Below are positions 8,173-16,078 of a stretch of 36,258 nt of DNA, one piece after another. This DNA comes from Lichenicoccus sp964245755 (lineage in GTDB: Bacteria; Pseudomonadota; Alphaproteobacteria; Acetobacterales; Acetobacteraceae), in NCBI GenBank assembly GCA_964245755.1, contig CAXTNV010000025.1, positions 1 through 36,258 on the forward strand, read 5' to 3'. Position 1 is the first letter of the stretch. Every line of letters starts with the position of its first letter. The notes under the pieces are model-generated. The model was given only the letters and a program-made list of their open reading frames with translations, did no database searches and was not told the DNA's origin. The position numbers and the translations under genes were made by a program.

Positions 8173-8841
8173 ATGCGTATCCTGCACCACCTCCCGCTGT
8201 CGCCGTTCTCGCGCAAGGTACGCCTGGTGCTCAACGAGAAGCGGCTGCCGTTCGAGCTCAAGGTCGAACGGCTGTCCGAGCGCCGGCCGGAATACCTGGC
8301 GCTGAACCCGGCCAACACGGTGCCGATGCTGGTCGAGGAGAACGGGCTGTCGATCCCGGACTCCGCGGTGATCTGCGAGTACCTGGAGGAAGCCTACCCC
8401 GACACGCCGCTTCTCGGACGCACCCTCGCCGAGCGGGTCGAGGTGCGCCGGCTGGTAGCCTGGTTCGACGGCAAGTTCGCCATGGAGGTGACGCGCAACC
8501 TGCTGCACGAGAAGATCATCAAGCGCCTGGTCGGCCGCGGCAACCCGGACGCGGCGGCGCTGCGCGCCGGATACGCCAACGTCGCCGGACATCTCGAGTA
8601 TGTCGGCTGGCTGGCGGAAACGCGGAAATGGCTGGCCGGGCCGAGCCTGTCGCTGGCGGATTTCGCCGCCGCCGCGCACCTGTCGTCGCTGGACTACATC
8701 GGCGACATCGACTGGAGCCTGTCGCCGCCGACGCGCGACTGGTACGCACGGATGAAGTCGCGCCCGAGCTTCCGCTCGATCCTGAACGACCGGATGACCG
8801 GCGTCACGCCGCCGCAGCATTATGCCGACCTCGATTTCTGA
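8173..8841 (+). CDS. fzlA: GST-fold protein, probable FtsZ-binding division protein FzlA
   Basis: A 222-residue glutathione-S-transferase-fold protein. The thioredoxin-like half carries LSPFSRKVRL (9-18), NPANTVPML and DSAVICEYLEE. The helical half carries WLAGPSLSLADFAAAAHLS. It ends in PPQHYADLDF, the tail pattern I associate with alphaproteobacterial FzlA, where the C-terminal tail contacts FtsZ. FzlA from Caulobacter binds FtsZ filaments and is needed for constriction; it is a GST homologue without evident GST chemistry. The divergent minCDE neighbour supports a division role. The alternative is an ordinary GST or SspA-like protein. The FzlA naming rests on remembered family features, not on alignment. 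Confidence 0.68.
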   Translation: MRILHHLPLSPFSRKVRLVLNEKRLPFELKVERLSERRPEYLALNPANTVPMLVEENGLSIPDSAVICEYLEEAYPDTPLLGRTLAERVEVRRLVAWFDGKFAMEVTRNLLHEKIIKRLVGRGNPDAAALRAGYANVAGHLEYVGWLAETRKWLAGPSLSLADFAAAAHLSSLDYIGDIDWSLSPPTRDWYARMKSRPSFRSILNDRMTGVTPPQHYADLDF

Positions 8842-8847
8842 TCCGTC

Positions 8848-9741
8848 TTGAACAGCGATGCCTCGCCCGACGGCCAGGGCACGCTGCTGATATTCGGCCT
8901 CGGCTACGCCGCGGGGGCATTGGCGCGGCTGGCCGCATCGCGCGGCTGGCGGGTCCTCGGCACCACCGCCCGACCGGCTCCGGCCGAGCCGGACGGGATC
9001 ACCCGGCTCCGGTTCGAGGACGCCGGCGCGCTGCTGCCGCAGGCCACCCACCTGCTTGCCTCGGCGCCCCCGGGAGAGCAGGGCGATCCGGTGCTGGCGC
9101 GTTACGCGCCCGCGATCGCTTCCGCCGGCCGCATGCGCTGGATCGGCTACTTCTCCACCACCGGGGTCTATGGCGACCGCGACGGCGGCTGGGTCGACGA
9201 GCACAGCGATCCCGCACCGGCCTCGCGCCGCGGGCAGCGCCGGCTCGAGGCCGAGCGGGGCTGGCGCGCGCTGGCCGGCGCCGCCACCGCCGGCGTCGTC
9301 GACATCCTGCGCATCGCCGGCATCTACGGGCCCGGCCGCAGCGCCTTCGAGGGGCTGCGCGCGGGGGAAGCGCGGCGCATCCTGGCACCCGGCCACTGCT
9401 TCGGCCGCATCCATCGCGACGACATCGCCGGCAGCACCCTGGCGGCTATGCAGCGGCCGCCGACGGGCGCTCGCGTGCTCAACCTGACCGACGACCTGCC
9501 GGAAGAGAGCGCGGTCGTCACCGCCCACGCGGCCGGACTGCTCGGCCTGCCGGTGCCGCCGGGCCTGCCGCTGGACCGGGCCTGGCCGGAGATGAGCCCG
9601 ATGGCGCGCTCGTTCTGGTCCGACAACCGCAAGGTCTCAAGCCGGCTTACCCAGCAGCTGCTCGAGTATCGCTGGCGCTACCCAACCTATCGCGAGGGTC
9701 TGGCCGCGATCCTGGCGGCGGAAGCCGCGGCCTCAGCCTGA
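8848..9741 (+). CDS. Atypical SDR / NAD-dependent epimerase-like protein (YeeZ-type)
   Basis: Rossmann-fold protein of 297 residues with nucleotide-binding LIFGLGYAAGALARLAASRG near the N-terminus (Gly17, Gly19, Gly23). Also visible are the STTGVYGDRDGGWVDE segment, which resembles the active-site strand of extended SDRs, RIAGIYGPGRSAFEGLR, and the RIHRDDIAGSTLAAM segment of sugar-nucleotide epimerase relatives. The classical catalytic Lys of YxxxK is not evident, so it is an atypical member and the reaction is unknown. The only available start before the Rossmann motif is a TTG at 8848, six bases after the FzlA-like gene; the upstream frame is closed by that gene's stop. Co-transcription with fzlA is likely. 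It overlaps the convergent hydrolase by nine bases. Confidence 0.8.
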   Translation: MNSDASPDGQGTLLIFGLGYAAGALARLAASRGWRVLGTTARPAPAEPDGITRLRFEDAGALLPQATHLLASAPPGEQGDPVLARYAPAIASAGRMRWIGYFSTTGVYGDRDGGWVDEHSDPAPASRRGQRRLEAERGWRALAGAATAGVVDILRIAGIYGPGRSAFEGLRAGEARRILAPGHCFGRIHRDDIAGSTLAAMQRPPTGARVLNLTDDLPEESAVVTAHAAGLLGLPVPPGLPLDRAWPEMSPMARSFWSDNRKVSSRLTQQLLEYRWRYPTYREGLAAILAAEAAASA

Positions 9742-10524
9742 GCGGGCGGCGTCGCGCAGCAGCGCATCGAGGGTCTCGCTCAGCAGGGTCAGCTGCTCCG
9801 GGCTCGAGAGCCGGTGGTCGCCGTGCTTGAGCAGCATGACACGCACGTCCGGCGATCGCAGCCGCTCGGCGAGGCGCAGGCTGTCCTGCCACGGCACGTC
9901 GGCGTCCATCTGCCCGTGCAGGATGCGCACCGGGCAGGACAGCGCGATCGGGCCGTCGAGCAGGCACAGCCGATCCCCGTCCTCGAGCATGCGCCGGGTG
10001 ATCGGGACCGGTGCGCCGTATCGGCTCGGCCGCAGCCAGACGCCGTGCCGGCGCAGCGCCTCGCGCCCAGCCGGCGGCAGCGCCTCCCGCACCCGGCGCG
10101 TCATGTCCGGCGCCGGCGCGATCAGCAGCAGCCCGGCCACGCGCTGCGGACGCGCGAGTGCGGCGAGCAGGGCGATCCAGCCGCCGATCGACGAGCCGAC
10201 CAGGACGCTGCGCGCCGGGCCCGGCGGGCTGCCCGGCTGGTCGAGCGCCAGCAGCGCGTCGTCGCGCCACTGGCTGACGGTGCACGCCTCGAAGACGCCG
10301 TCGCTGCGCCCGTGCCCGGACAGGTCAAGACGGGTGATCGCAGTGCCGCGCGCCACCGCGTGGTCGCGCAGATGCCGCGCCTTCTCGCCCTCCATGTCGC
10401 TCGTCGGCCCGTGCAGGAACACGATGCCCGGCGCCGGATCGGGCTCGCGGCCGGCATCGCATCGGGTGGCGAGCCGGAGCCCGTCCGGACGGGTCAGCCA
10501 GGTGATCGGCATCGGATCGGACAT
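9733..10524 (-). CDS. Alpha/beta hydrolase
   Basis: Serine hydrolase of 263 residues, presumably cytosolic because no signal peptide is seen. The oxyanion-hole segment is FLHGPTSDMEG. The nucleophile elbow is GSSIGG with Ser112. The acid residue is Asp207 or Asp209 in HGQMDADVPW, and the catalytic His is His237 in KHGDHRLS. The order and spacing fit an esterase, lipase or peptidase of the ABHD/YdeN-like group. The substrate is unknown. The 3' end overlaps the convergent SDR gene by nine bases. It is divergent from the GT4 gene at 10605. Confidence 0.85.
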   Translation of the reverse strand: MSDPMPITWLTRPDGLRLATRCDAGREPDPAPGIVFLHGPTSDMEGEKARHLRDHAVARGTAITRLDLSGHGRSDGVFEACTVSQWRDDALLALDQPGSPPGPARSVLVGSSIGGWIALLAALARPQRVAGLLLIAPAPDMTRRVREALPPAGREALRRHGVWLRPSRYGAPVPITRRMLEDGDRLCLLDGPIALSCPVRILHGQMDADVPWQDSLRLAERLRSPDVRVMLLKHGDHRLSSPEQLTLLSETLDALLRDAARSG

Positions 10525-10604
10525 GCGCGGCTCATCCGCCAGGGTACGGCAACCGGAGCACGGCGACGGGACAGGGGTGTGACGTCGTGCTACGGCCGTG
10601 CCGC

Positions 10605-11825
10605 ATGCCCAGACAAGCCCGCCCTCCCGTGGTCCTGCAAGTGCTTCCGGCGCTGCGCGCCGGCGGCGTCGAGCGCGGCACGATCGAGATCGTGCACGCC
10701 ATCGCCGATGCCGGGGGCACCGCGCTGGTGGCCAGCGCCGGCGGCCGCATGGTGCCGATGGTCGAGCGAGCCGGCGGCCGGCACTTCACGATCCGGCTGC
10801 TGACCAAGGATCCGATCGGCATCTGGCGCAATGCCGGCCGGCTGGAGCGGCTGATCCGCGCCGAGGCGGTCGACCTCGTGCACGCCCGCTCGCGCGCGCC
10901 GGCCTGGTCGGCACTGCTGGCGGCGCGCCGCACCGGCGTCGCCTTCGTGACCACCTGGCACGGCGTGTACGGCGAGAACCTTCCCTTCAAGCGGCACTAC
11001 AACAGCGTGATGGCGCGCGGCGACCGGGTGATCGCGATCAGCGGCTTCGTCGCCGAGCGCGTCGCCCGCGACTACGCGGTGCAACCGGACCGCCTGCGCA
11101 CCATCGCCCGCGGCGCCGACACCGCCGTCTTCGACCGGGACGCGGTGCACGGCGAGCGCGTGCACGCGCTGGCGCGCGACTGGAACCTGCCCGAGGCGGC
11201 GGCGGTGATCATGCTCGCCGGCCGGATAACCGCCTGGAAGGGGCAGGGGCTGCTGCTGGAGGCGCTGGCGCGGCTTCCGCCCGACACGCCCGAGTGGGTG
11301 TGCGTGCTGGTCGGTCCCGAGCAGCACGGCGGCGGACATGCTGCGCGCCTGCTGGCGCAGGCCGGTCACCTCGGCCTGCGCCACCGGCTGCGCTTCGCTG
11401 GCCAGTGCGACGACATGCCGGCCGCCCTCGCGCTCGCGACGGTGGTGGTCGCGCCCTCGCTGCGGCCGGAGCCGTTCGGCCGCATCGTGGTGGAGGCGCA
11501 GGCGATGGGCCGCCCCGTGGTGGTGGCGGCGCACGGCGCCCCGATGGAGACCGTGCAGCACGGGGTAAGCGGCTACCTGTTCCCGCCCGGCGACAGCGCG
11601 GCGCTGGCAGACACCCTGAGTTACGTGCTGTCGCTGGACGCCGACGACCGCGACAACCTGGCGTACTGGGCCCGCGCCGGGGTGGTCGAGCGCTACAGCG
11701 CCGGGCGGATGCAGCGCGCGACTCTGGCGGTATACGACGAGCTGCTCGTCCGCCGGCGGTGCCGCCCGTTCCTGCCCGCACCGGAGCCGGAGGCGTCGCA
11801 GCCGTGTCTCGCATCCTCGTCCTGA
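10605..11825 (+). CDS. Glycosyltransferase family 4, probable LPS/surface glycan transferase
   Basis: GT-B fold retaining glycosyltransferase of 406 residues. The N-terminal domain has VLQVLPALRAGGVERGTIEI, the acceptor-side Gly loop. The donor domain has MLAGRITAWKGQGLLLEAL and the EPFGRIVVEAQAMGRPVV motif carrying both conserved Glu residues, then HGVSGYLFPPGD. The ATG at 10605 is chosen; a GTG at 10587 is also in frame and cannot be excluded. The last 22 bases overlap the following GT9 gene, so the two are translationally coupled and probably act on the same glycan. The particular sugar is unknown. Confidence 0.87.
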   Translation: MPRQARPPVVLQVLPALRAGGVERGTIEIVHAIADAGGTALVASAGGRMVPMVERAGGRHFTIRLLTKDPIGIWRNAGRLERLIRAEAVDLVHARSRAPAWSALLAARRTGVAFVTTWHGVYGENLPFKRHYNSVMARGDRVIAISGFVAERVARDYAVQPDRLRTIARGADTAVFDRDAVHGERVHALARDWNLPEAAAVIMLAGRITAWKGQGLLLEALARLPPDTPEWVCVLVGPEQHGGGHAARLLAQAGHLGLRHRLRFAGQCDDMPAALALATVVVAPSLRPEPFGRIVVEAQAMGRPVVVAAHGAPMETVQHGVSGYLFPPGDSAALADTLSYVLSLDADDRDNLAYWARAGVVERYSAGRMQRATLAVYDELLVRRRCRPFLPAPEPEASQPCLASSS

Positions 11826-12706
11826 AGCTCGGCGCCATGGGCGACCTGGTGCAGGCCTTCGCACCGTTCGCCGCGATCCGGGCGCATCACATCGCCGACA
11901 CGGTGGCGCTGCTCACCGCGGCGCCCTACGCCGCACTCTGTGCCGCCTCGCCCTGGTTCGACGCGGTGCAGGTCGACGACCGGCCGGCCTGGTGGAACCT
12001 GCGCGCCCTGGCAGCGCTGCGCCGGGGCCTGCGCGGGTTCGACTTCGTCTACGACCTGCAGACCTCCGGCCGCTCCTCGCGCTACTTCCGGCTGCGCGGA
12101 CTGCCGGGCTGGTCCGGCATCGCGCGCGGTGCCTCGCACCGGCACGACCATCCGGAGCGCGACCGCATGCACACCCGCGAGCGCCAGTCGGATCAGCTGG
12201 CGCGCGCCGGCATCGGCGCGGCGCCGTGCCCCGATCTGTCCTGGCTCGCCACTGCCGGTCCGGTGCTGCCGCCGCCCTACGCGCTGCTGGTGCCGGGCGC
12301 CGCGCCGCACCGCCCGGCCAAGCGGTGGCCGGCCGACCGGTTCGCGGCCCTCGGCCTGCGGCTGCTCGAGCGCGGCCTGCGTCCGGTGCTGGTGGGTGCC
12401 GCGGCCGATGCCCCGCTGGCGGCGGCGATCCTGCGCGATTGTCCGCGTGCGCTGGATCTCACCGGGCGCACCAGCCTGATCGAGCTCGGTGGCCTGGCGG
12501 CGCGCGCCTCGCTCGCCGTCGGCAACGATACCGGTCCGATGCATCTCGCGGCCGCGATGGGCTGCCGGGCGATCGTGCTGTTCTCGCGCCACAGCGACCC
12601 GGCCCTCACCGCGCCGCGCGGCCCGGATCCCGCCGCGGTCAGCGTGCTGCGCGCGGACGAGCTGGCGCAGCTGCCGGTGGACAGGGTTGCGGCGCTGCTT
12701 GGCTGA
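11804..12706 (+). CDS. Glycosyltransferase family 9 (heptosyltransferase-like)
   Basis: Inverting ADP-heptose-type transferase of 300 residues, a family that builds the LPS inner core at the cytoplasmic face. Visible features are the N-terminal ILVLKLGAMGDLVQAFAPFA, the mid-protein LVPGAAPHRPAKRWPADRFA, and the C-terminal nucleotide-binding region DLTGRTSLIELGGLAARAS followed by VGNDTGPMHLAAAMG. The start is a GTG 22 bases inside the preceding GT4 gene, giving the usual N-terminus immediately before the first beta strand. It lies 37 bases before thrS, so it may be read into that gene. At 300 residues it is slightly short for a heptosyltransferase but complete. Confidence 0.87.
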   Translation: MSRILVLKLGAMGDLVQAFAPFAAIRAHHIADTVALLTAAPYAALCAASPWFDAVQVDDRPAWWNLRALAALRRGLRGFDFVYDLQTSGRSSRYFRLRGLPGWSGIARGASHRHDHPERDRMHTRERQSDQLARAGIGAAPCPDLSWLATAGPVLPPPYALLVPGAAPHRPAKRWPADRFAALGLRLLERGLRPVLVGAAADAPLAAAILRDCPRALDLTGRTSLIELGGLAARASLAVGNDTGPMHLAAAMGCRAIVLFSRHSDPALTAPRGPDPAAVSVLRADELAQLPVDRVAALLG

Positions 12707-12743
12707 CGCCATTACGACAGCTCGCCGTAAGGAGCACGACGCC

Positions 12744-14678
12744 ATGCCCGCGATCACCCTGCCCGACGGATCCGTGCGCCATTTCGACGGGCCGGTGACC
12801 GGGACGGCGGTGGCGGCGTCGATCGGACCCGGCCTTGCCCGGGCGGCGCTGGCGATGGAGCTCGACGGCCGGCTCGTCGACCTCTCGCGTGAGATCGACC
12901 GCGACGCGTGCGTGCGCTTCGTCACCCGCAGGGATGCGCAGGCGCTGGAGCTGATCCGGCACGACGCCGCGCACGTGCTGGCCGAGGCGGTGCAGGCGCT
13001 GCATCCGGGCACCCAGGTCACCATCGGTCCGCCGATCGAGCACGGCTTCTATTACGACTTCGCCCGCAACGAGCCGTTCACCCCGGAGGACTTCCCGGCC
13101 ATCGAGGCGCGCATGCGCGAGATCGTTGCGGCGAACGCGCCGTTCTCGCGCGAGGTATGGCCGCGCGAGCAGGCGATCGCCTTCTTCGAGGCGCGCGGCG
13201 AGCGCTTCAAGGCGGAGCTGATCCGCGACCTGCCCGAGAGCGAGCCGATCTCGATCTACCGTCAGGGCGAGTGGCTCGATCTCTGCCGCGGCCCGCACAT
13301 GCGGGCGACCTCCGATGTCGGCGACGCCTTCAAGCTGATGAAGGTCGCCGGCGCCTACTGGCGCGGCGACCATCGCAACCCGATGCTGACCCGCATCTAC
13401 GCGACCGCCTGGCGCGATCCGGCCGAGCTGGCGGCGCACCTGCACCAGCTCGAGGAGGCGGAGCGACGCGACCATCGTCGCATCGGCCGCGAGATGGACC
13501 TGTTCCACATCCAGGAGGAGGCGGTCGGCTCGATCTTCTGGCACCCCAAGGGATGGCGCCTGTACAGCGTGCTGCAGGACTACATGCGGCGCGCGCAGAA
13601 CGGAGCGGGCTACGAGGAGGTGCGCACGCCGCAGCTGGTCGACCGCTCGCTGTGGGAAGCCTCGGGGCACTGGGAGAACTACCGCGAGCACATGTTCATC
13701 GCCACGGTCGAGGACGAGGACAAGAGCCTCGCCCTGAAGCCGATGAACTGCCCCTGCCACGTGCAGATCTTCCGCCACGGGCTGCGCTCCTACCGCGAGC
13801 TGCCGCTGCGGATGGCGGAGTTCGGCGCCTGCCACCGCTACGAGCCGTCGGGCGCGCTGCACGGCATCATGCGGGTGCGTGCGTTCACCCAGGACGACGC
13901 GCACATCTTCTGCACCGAGCAGCAGGTGGCGCCGGAGACCGCGCGCTTCGTCGCCATGCTGACGCAGGTCTATCGCGACCTCGGCTTCGACAGCTTCCGG
14001 GTCAAGTTCGCCGACCGCCCGACACCCCGCGCCGGCAGCGACGCGGAGTGGGACCGGGCGGAGGCGGCGCTGGTGGAGGCCTGCCGGCTCGCCGGCGTCG
14101 AGTACGAGCTCAACCCCGGCGAAGGCGCCTTCTACGGTCCCAAGCTCGAGTTCGTGCTGCGCGATGCGATCGGCCGCGACTGGCAGTGCGGCACGCTGCA
14201 GGTGGACTACGTGCTGCCCGAGCGCCTCGATGCCAGCTACATCGCCGAGGACAGCGCGCGCCACCGCCCGGTGATGCTGCACCGCGCGATCCTGGGCTCG
14301 TTCGAGCGCTTCCTGGGCATCCTGATCGAGCAGTACGCGGGACGCTTCCCGCTGTGGCTGGCGCCGGTGCAGGTGGTGGTGGCCTCGATCGTCAGCGATG
14401 CCGAGCCCTACGCGCTGGAGGTGGCGGCGGCGCTGCGCCGCGCCGGCCTGGTCGTCCACGTTGACGGCCGCAACGAGAAGATCAATGCCAAGGTGCGCGA
14501 GCACAGCCTGGCGCGCGTGCCGGTGATCCTGGTGGTCGGCCGGCGCGAGGCGGAGGCCGCGACGGTGGCGCTGCGACGCCTCGGTGGTGCGGCGCAGACG
14601 CTGATGCCGCTCGCCGACGCGGTCGCCGCCCTTGCGCAGGAAGCGACGCCGCCCGATCTCCTGCGTGCGGCCGGCTGA
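12744..14678 (+). CDS. thrS: Threonine--tRNA ligase
   Basis: Class II aminoacyl-tRNA synthetase charging tRNA-Thr; 644 residues, normal for the family. The TGS domain is at 1-62. The editing domain has HDAAH (His73/His77) and CRGPH (Cys181/His185). The catalytic core has the zinc ligand Cys336 in MNCPCHV, motif 2 around MAEFGACHRYEPSGALHG (357-374), a further zinc His in DDAHIF (His387), and motif 3 VMLHRAILGSFERFLG. The C-terminal anticodon-binding domain begins near PLWLAPVQVVV. TAAGGAG nine bases before the ATG decides the start; the open frame itself extends further upstream. Confidence 0.97.
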   Translation: MPAITLPDGSVRHFDGPVTGTAVAASIGPGLARAALAMELDGRLVDLSREIDRDACVRFVTRRDAQALELIRHDAAHVLAEAVQALHPGTQVTIGPPIEHGFYYDFARNEPFTPEDFPAIEARMREIVAANAPFSREVWPREQAIAFFEARGERFKAELIRDLPESEPISIYRQGEWLDLCRGPHMRATSDVGDAFKLMKVAGAYWRGDHRNPMLTRIYATAWRDPAELAAHLHQLEEAERRDHRRIGREMDLFHIQEEAVGSIFWHPKGWRLYSVLQDYMRRAQNGAGYEEVRTPQLVDRSLWEASGHWENYREHMFIATVEDEDKSLALKPMNCPCHVQIFRHGLRSYRELPLRMAEFGACHRYEPSGALHGIMRVRAFTQDDAHIFCTEQQVAPETARFVAMLTQVYRDLGFDSFRVKFADRPTPRAGSDAEWDRAEAALVEACRLAGVEYELNPGEGAFYGPKLEFVLRDAIGRDWQCGTLQVDYVLPERLDASYIAEDSARHRPVMLHRAILGSFERFLGILIEQYAGRFPLWLAPVQVVVASIVSDAEPYALEVAAALRRAGLVVHVDGRNEKINAKVREHSLARVPVILVVGRREAEAATVALRRLGGAAQTLMPLADAVAALAQEATPPDLLRAAG

Positions 14679-14849
14679 GGCGGGCAGTTCCCGGCCTCGC
14701 GCAGCCCGGCAATTTTCGGCGGCGCATGGCGGAGTTGCGACCGCGGCGACGCAGCGCGCTTGATCGCCGGGGTGTTCTTGCGCCAAGAAGCGTGATCGCA
14801 CGCTTGACGACGTAGAGCCGCGTTCCGCCGGGGCGACCGACACCACCAC

Positions 14850-14857
14850 AGGAGAAG
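14850..14857 (+). promoter_or_regulatory. Shine-Dalgarno that decides the infC start
   Basis: AGGAGAAG has its GGAG core at 14851-14854. The core ends seven bases before an in-frame ATA (14862-14864) but 22 bases before the first in-frame ATG (14877). The spacing therefore favours ATA as initiation codon. Confidence 0.7.
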
Positions 14858-14861
14858 ACCT

Positions 14862-15398
14862 ATAGCCAGACCACCGATGGCCGCGGCGCCCACCCGAGAG
14901 GGCCCCCGCGTGAACGAGGAGATCCGAGTCCCGCAGGTCCGTCTGATCGACGAGGAAGGCGAGATGCAGGGCGTGATGACGACCCGGGACGCGATGCTGC
15001 GCGCCTTCTCGGTCGGCCTCGACCTGCTCGAGATCAGCCCGAACGCCGAGCCGCCGGTGGTCAAGATCCTGGATTACGGCAAGTTCAAGTACGAGCAGCA
15101 GAAGAAGAAGAACGAGGCGCGCAAGAAGCAGAAGGTCATCGAGATCAAGGAGGTCAAGGTCCGGCCGAACATCGATGAGAACGACTACCAGGTGAAGCTT
15201 CGCGCCATGCGCTCGTTCATCGAGGAGGGCGACAAGGTGAAGGTCACGCTGCGCTTCCGCGGACGCGAGATGGCGCACCAGGATCTCGGCGTGAAGGTGC
15301 TCGAGCGCATACGCGACGACATGGACGAGCGCACCAAGGTCGAGCAGATGCCGCGCATGGAGAACCGCCAGATGATCATGGTGCTGTCGCCGCGTTGA
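14862..15398 (+). CDS. infC: Translation initiation factor IF-3, probable AUA start
   Basis: Binds the 30S subunit, blocks premature 50S joining and checks start-codon/tRNA-fMet pairing; 178 residues from the ATA. The N-terminal domain begins at RVNEEIRVPQVRLIDEEG. The linker is the Lys-rich FKYEQQKKKNEARKKQK. The C-terminal domain has KEVKVRPNIDENDY and VTLRFRGREMAHQDLG. Most infC genes use rare start codons so that IF3 represses its own translation. Here the codons before the first ATG read ATA GCC AGA CCA CCG and lie correctly after the Shine-Dalgarno. If the ATG at 14877 were used instead, the protein would be five residues shorter. It follows thrS after a 183-bp gap. Confidence 0.93.
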   Translation: MARPPMAAAPTREGPRVNEEIRVPQVRLIDEEGEMQGVMTTRDAMLRAFSVGLDLLEISPNAEPPVVKILDYGKFKYEQQKKKNEARKKQKVIEIKEVKVRPNIDENDYQVKLRAMRSFIEEGDKVKVTLRFRGREMAHQDLGVKVLERIRDDMDERTKVEQMPRMENRQMIMVLSPR

Positions 15399-15444
15399 GC
15401 TTCGCCGGAAGCAGGCTGGAGCCGCGACCGCGCGCGGCCCGCTG

Positions 15445-16032
15445 ATGGCCGGGGACGGATCCGGGCGCATCCGGGTGCGCGACGTCCAGCTGCTGTCGGA
15501 CCGGCACTACGTCCTGCGCAGTACCCGCTTCGATTACCGTCGACGCGACGGCAGCTGGCAGTCGCTGACCCGCGAGACCTACGACCACGGCAACGGTGCA
15601 GCGATCCTGCCCTACGATGGGGCGCGAGGAACCGTCCTGCTGGTGCGCCAGTTCCGCTACCCGGCCTACGTGAACGGCCATCCCGAGCCGATGATCGAGG
15701 TGATCGCCGGGCTGCTCGATGCCCTCGATCCGGTCGACGCCATCGTCAAGGAGGCGCAGGAGGAGGCGGGGCTGCGCATCCACGCGCCGCGCCGCATCTA
15801 CGAGGCGTTCATGAGCCCCGGTTCGGTGACCGAGCGGGTGACCTGCTTCATCGCCGAGTATGCTGCCGCCGATCGCGCCGGGCAGGGGGGCGGCCTGAAG
15901 GCGGAGGGCGAGGATATCGAGGTGCTCGAGCTCCGCTTCGCCGACGCCCTGGCGATGATCGCGGACGGGCGCATCGTCGACGCCAAGACCATCATGCTGC
16001 TGCAGCACCTGCGTCTGGCGGGGCTGCTCTAG
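15445..16032 (+). CDS. nudK: Nudix hydrolase, GDP-mannose pyrophosphatase NudK-like
   Basis: Nudix enzyme of 195 residues, expected to hydrolyse GDP-mannose or ADP-ribose to the sugar phosphate and nucleotide. The Nudix box reads GLLDALDPVDAIVKEAQEEAGL; the EEAGL end with its upstream KEA is intact, while the first acidic position is Asp. Downstream, AFMSPGSVTERVTCFIAEY and GEDIEVLEL match the NudK/NudF subgroup, as does the final KTIMLLQHLR. It lies 46 bases after infC on the same strand and might be co-transcribed. NudK against ADP-ribose pyrophosphatase cannot be decided here; I favour NudK from the pattern across the second half. Confidence 0.82.
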   Translation: MAGDGSGRIRVRDVQLLSDRHYVLRSTRFDYRRRDGSWQSLTRETYDHGNGAAILPYDGARGTVLLVRQFRYPAYVNGHPEPMIEVIAGLLDALDPVDAIVKEAQEEAGLRIHAPRRIYEAFMSPGSVTERVTCFIAEYAAADRAGQGGGLKAEGEDIEVLELRFADALAMIADGRIVDAKTIMLLQHLRLAGLL

Positions 16033-16078
16033 CGGCCGCTCGGCGTCGGGGCAGGCGGGGGCCCGGCCCAGTGCGGAC

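Noticed and set aside
14804..14832. TTGACG as a -35 box for an infC promoter
   Set aside because: No acceptable -10 sequence lies 15-19 bases downstream, so I did not list a promoter.
12639..15470. A 943-residue open frame on the minus strand opposite thrS and infC
   Set aside because: Fully antisense to conserved genes, low-complexity, no Shine-Dalgarno or known motif.
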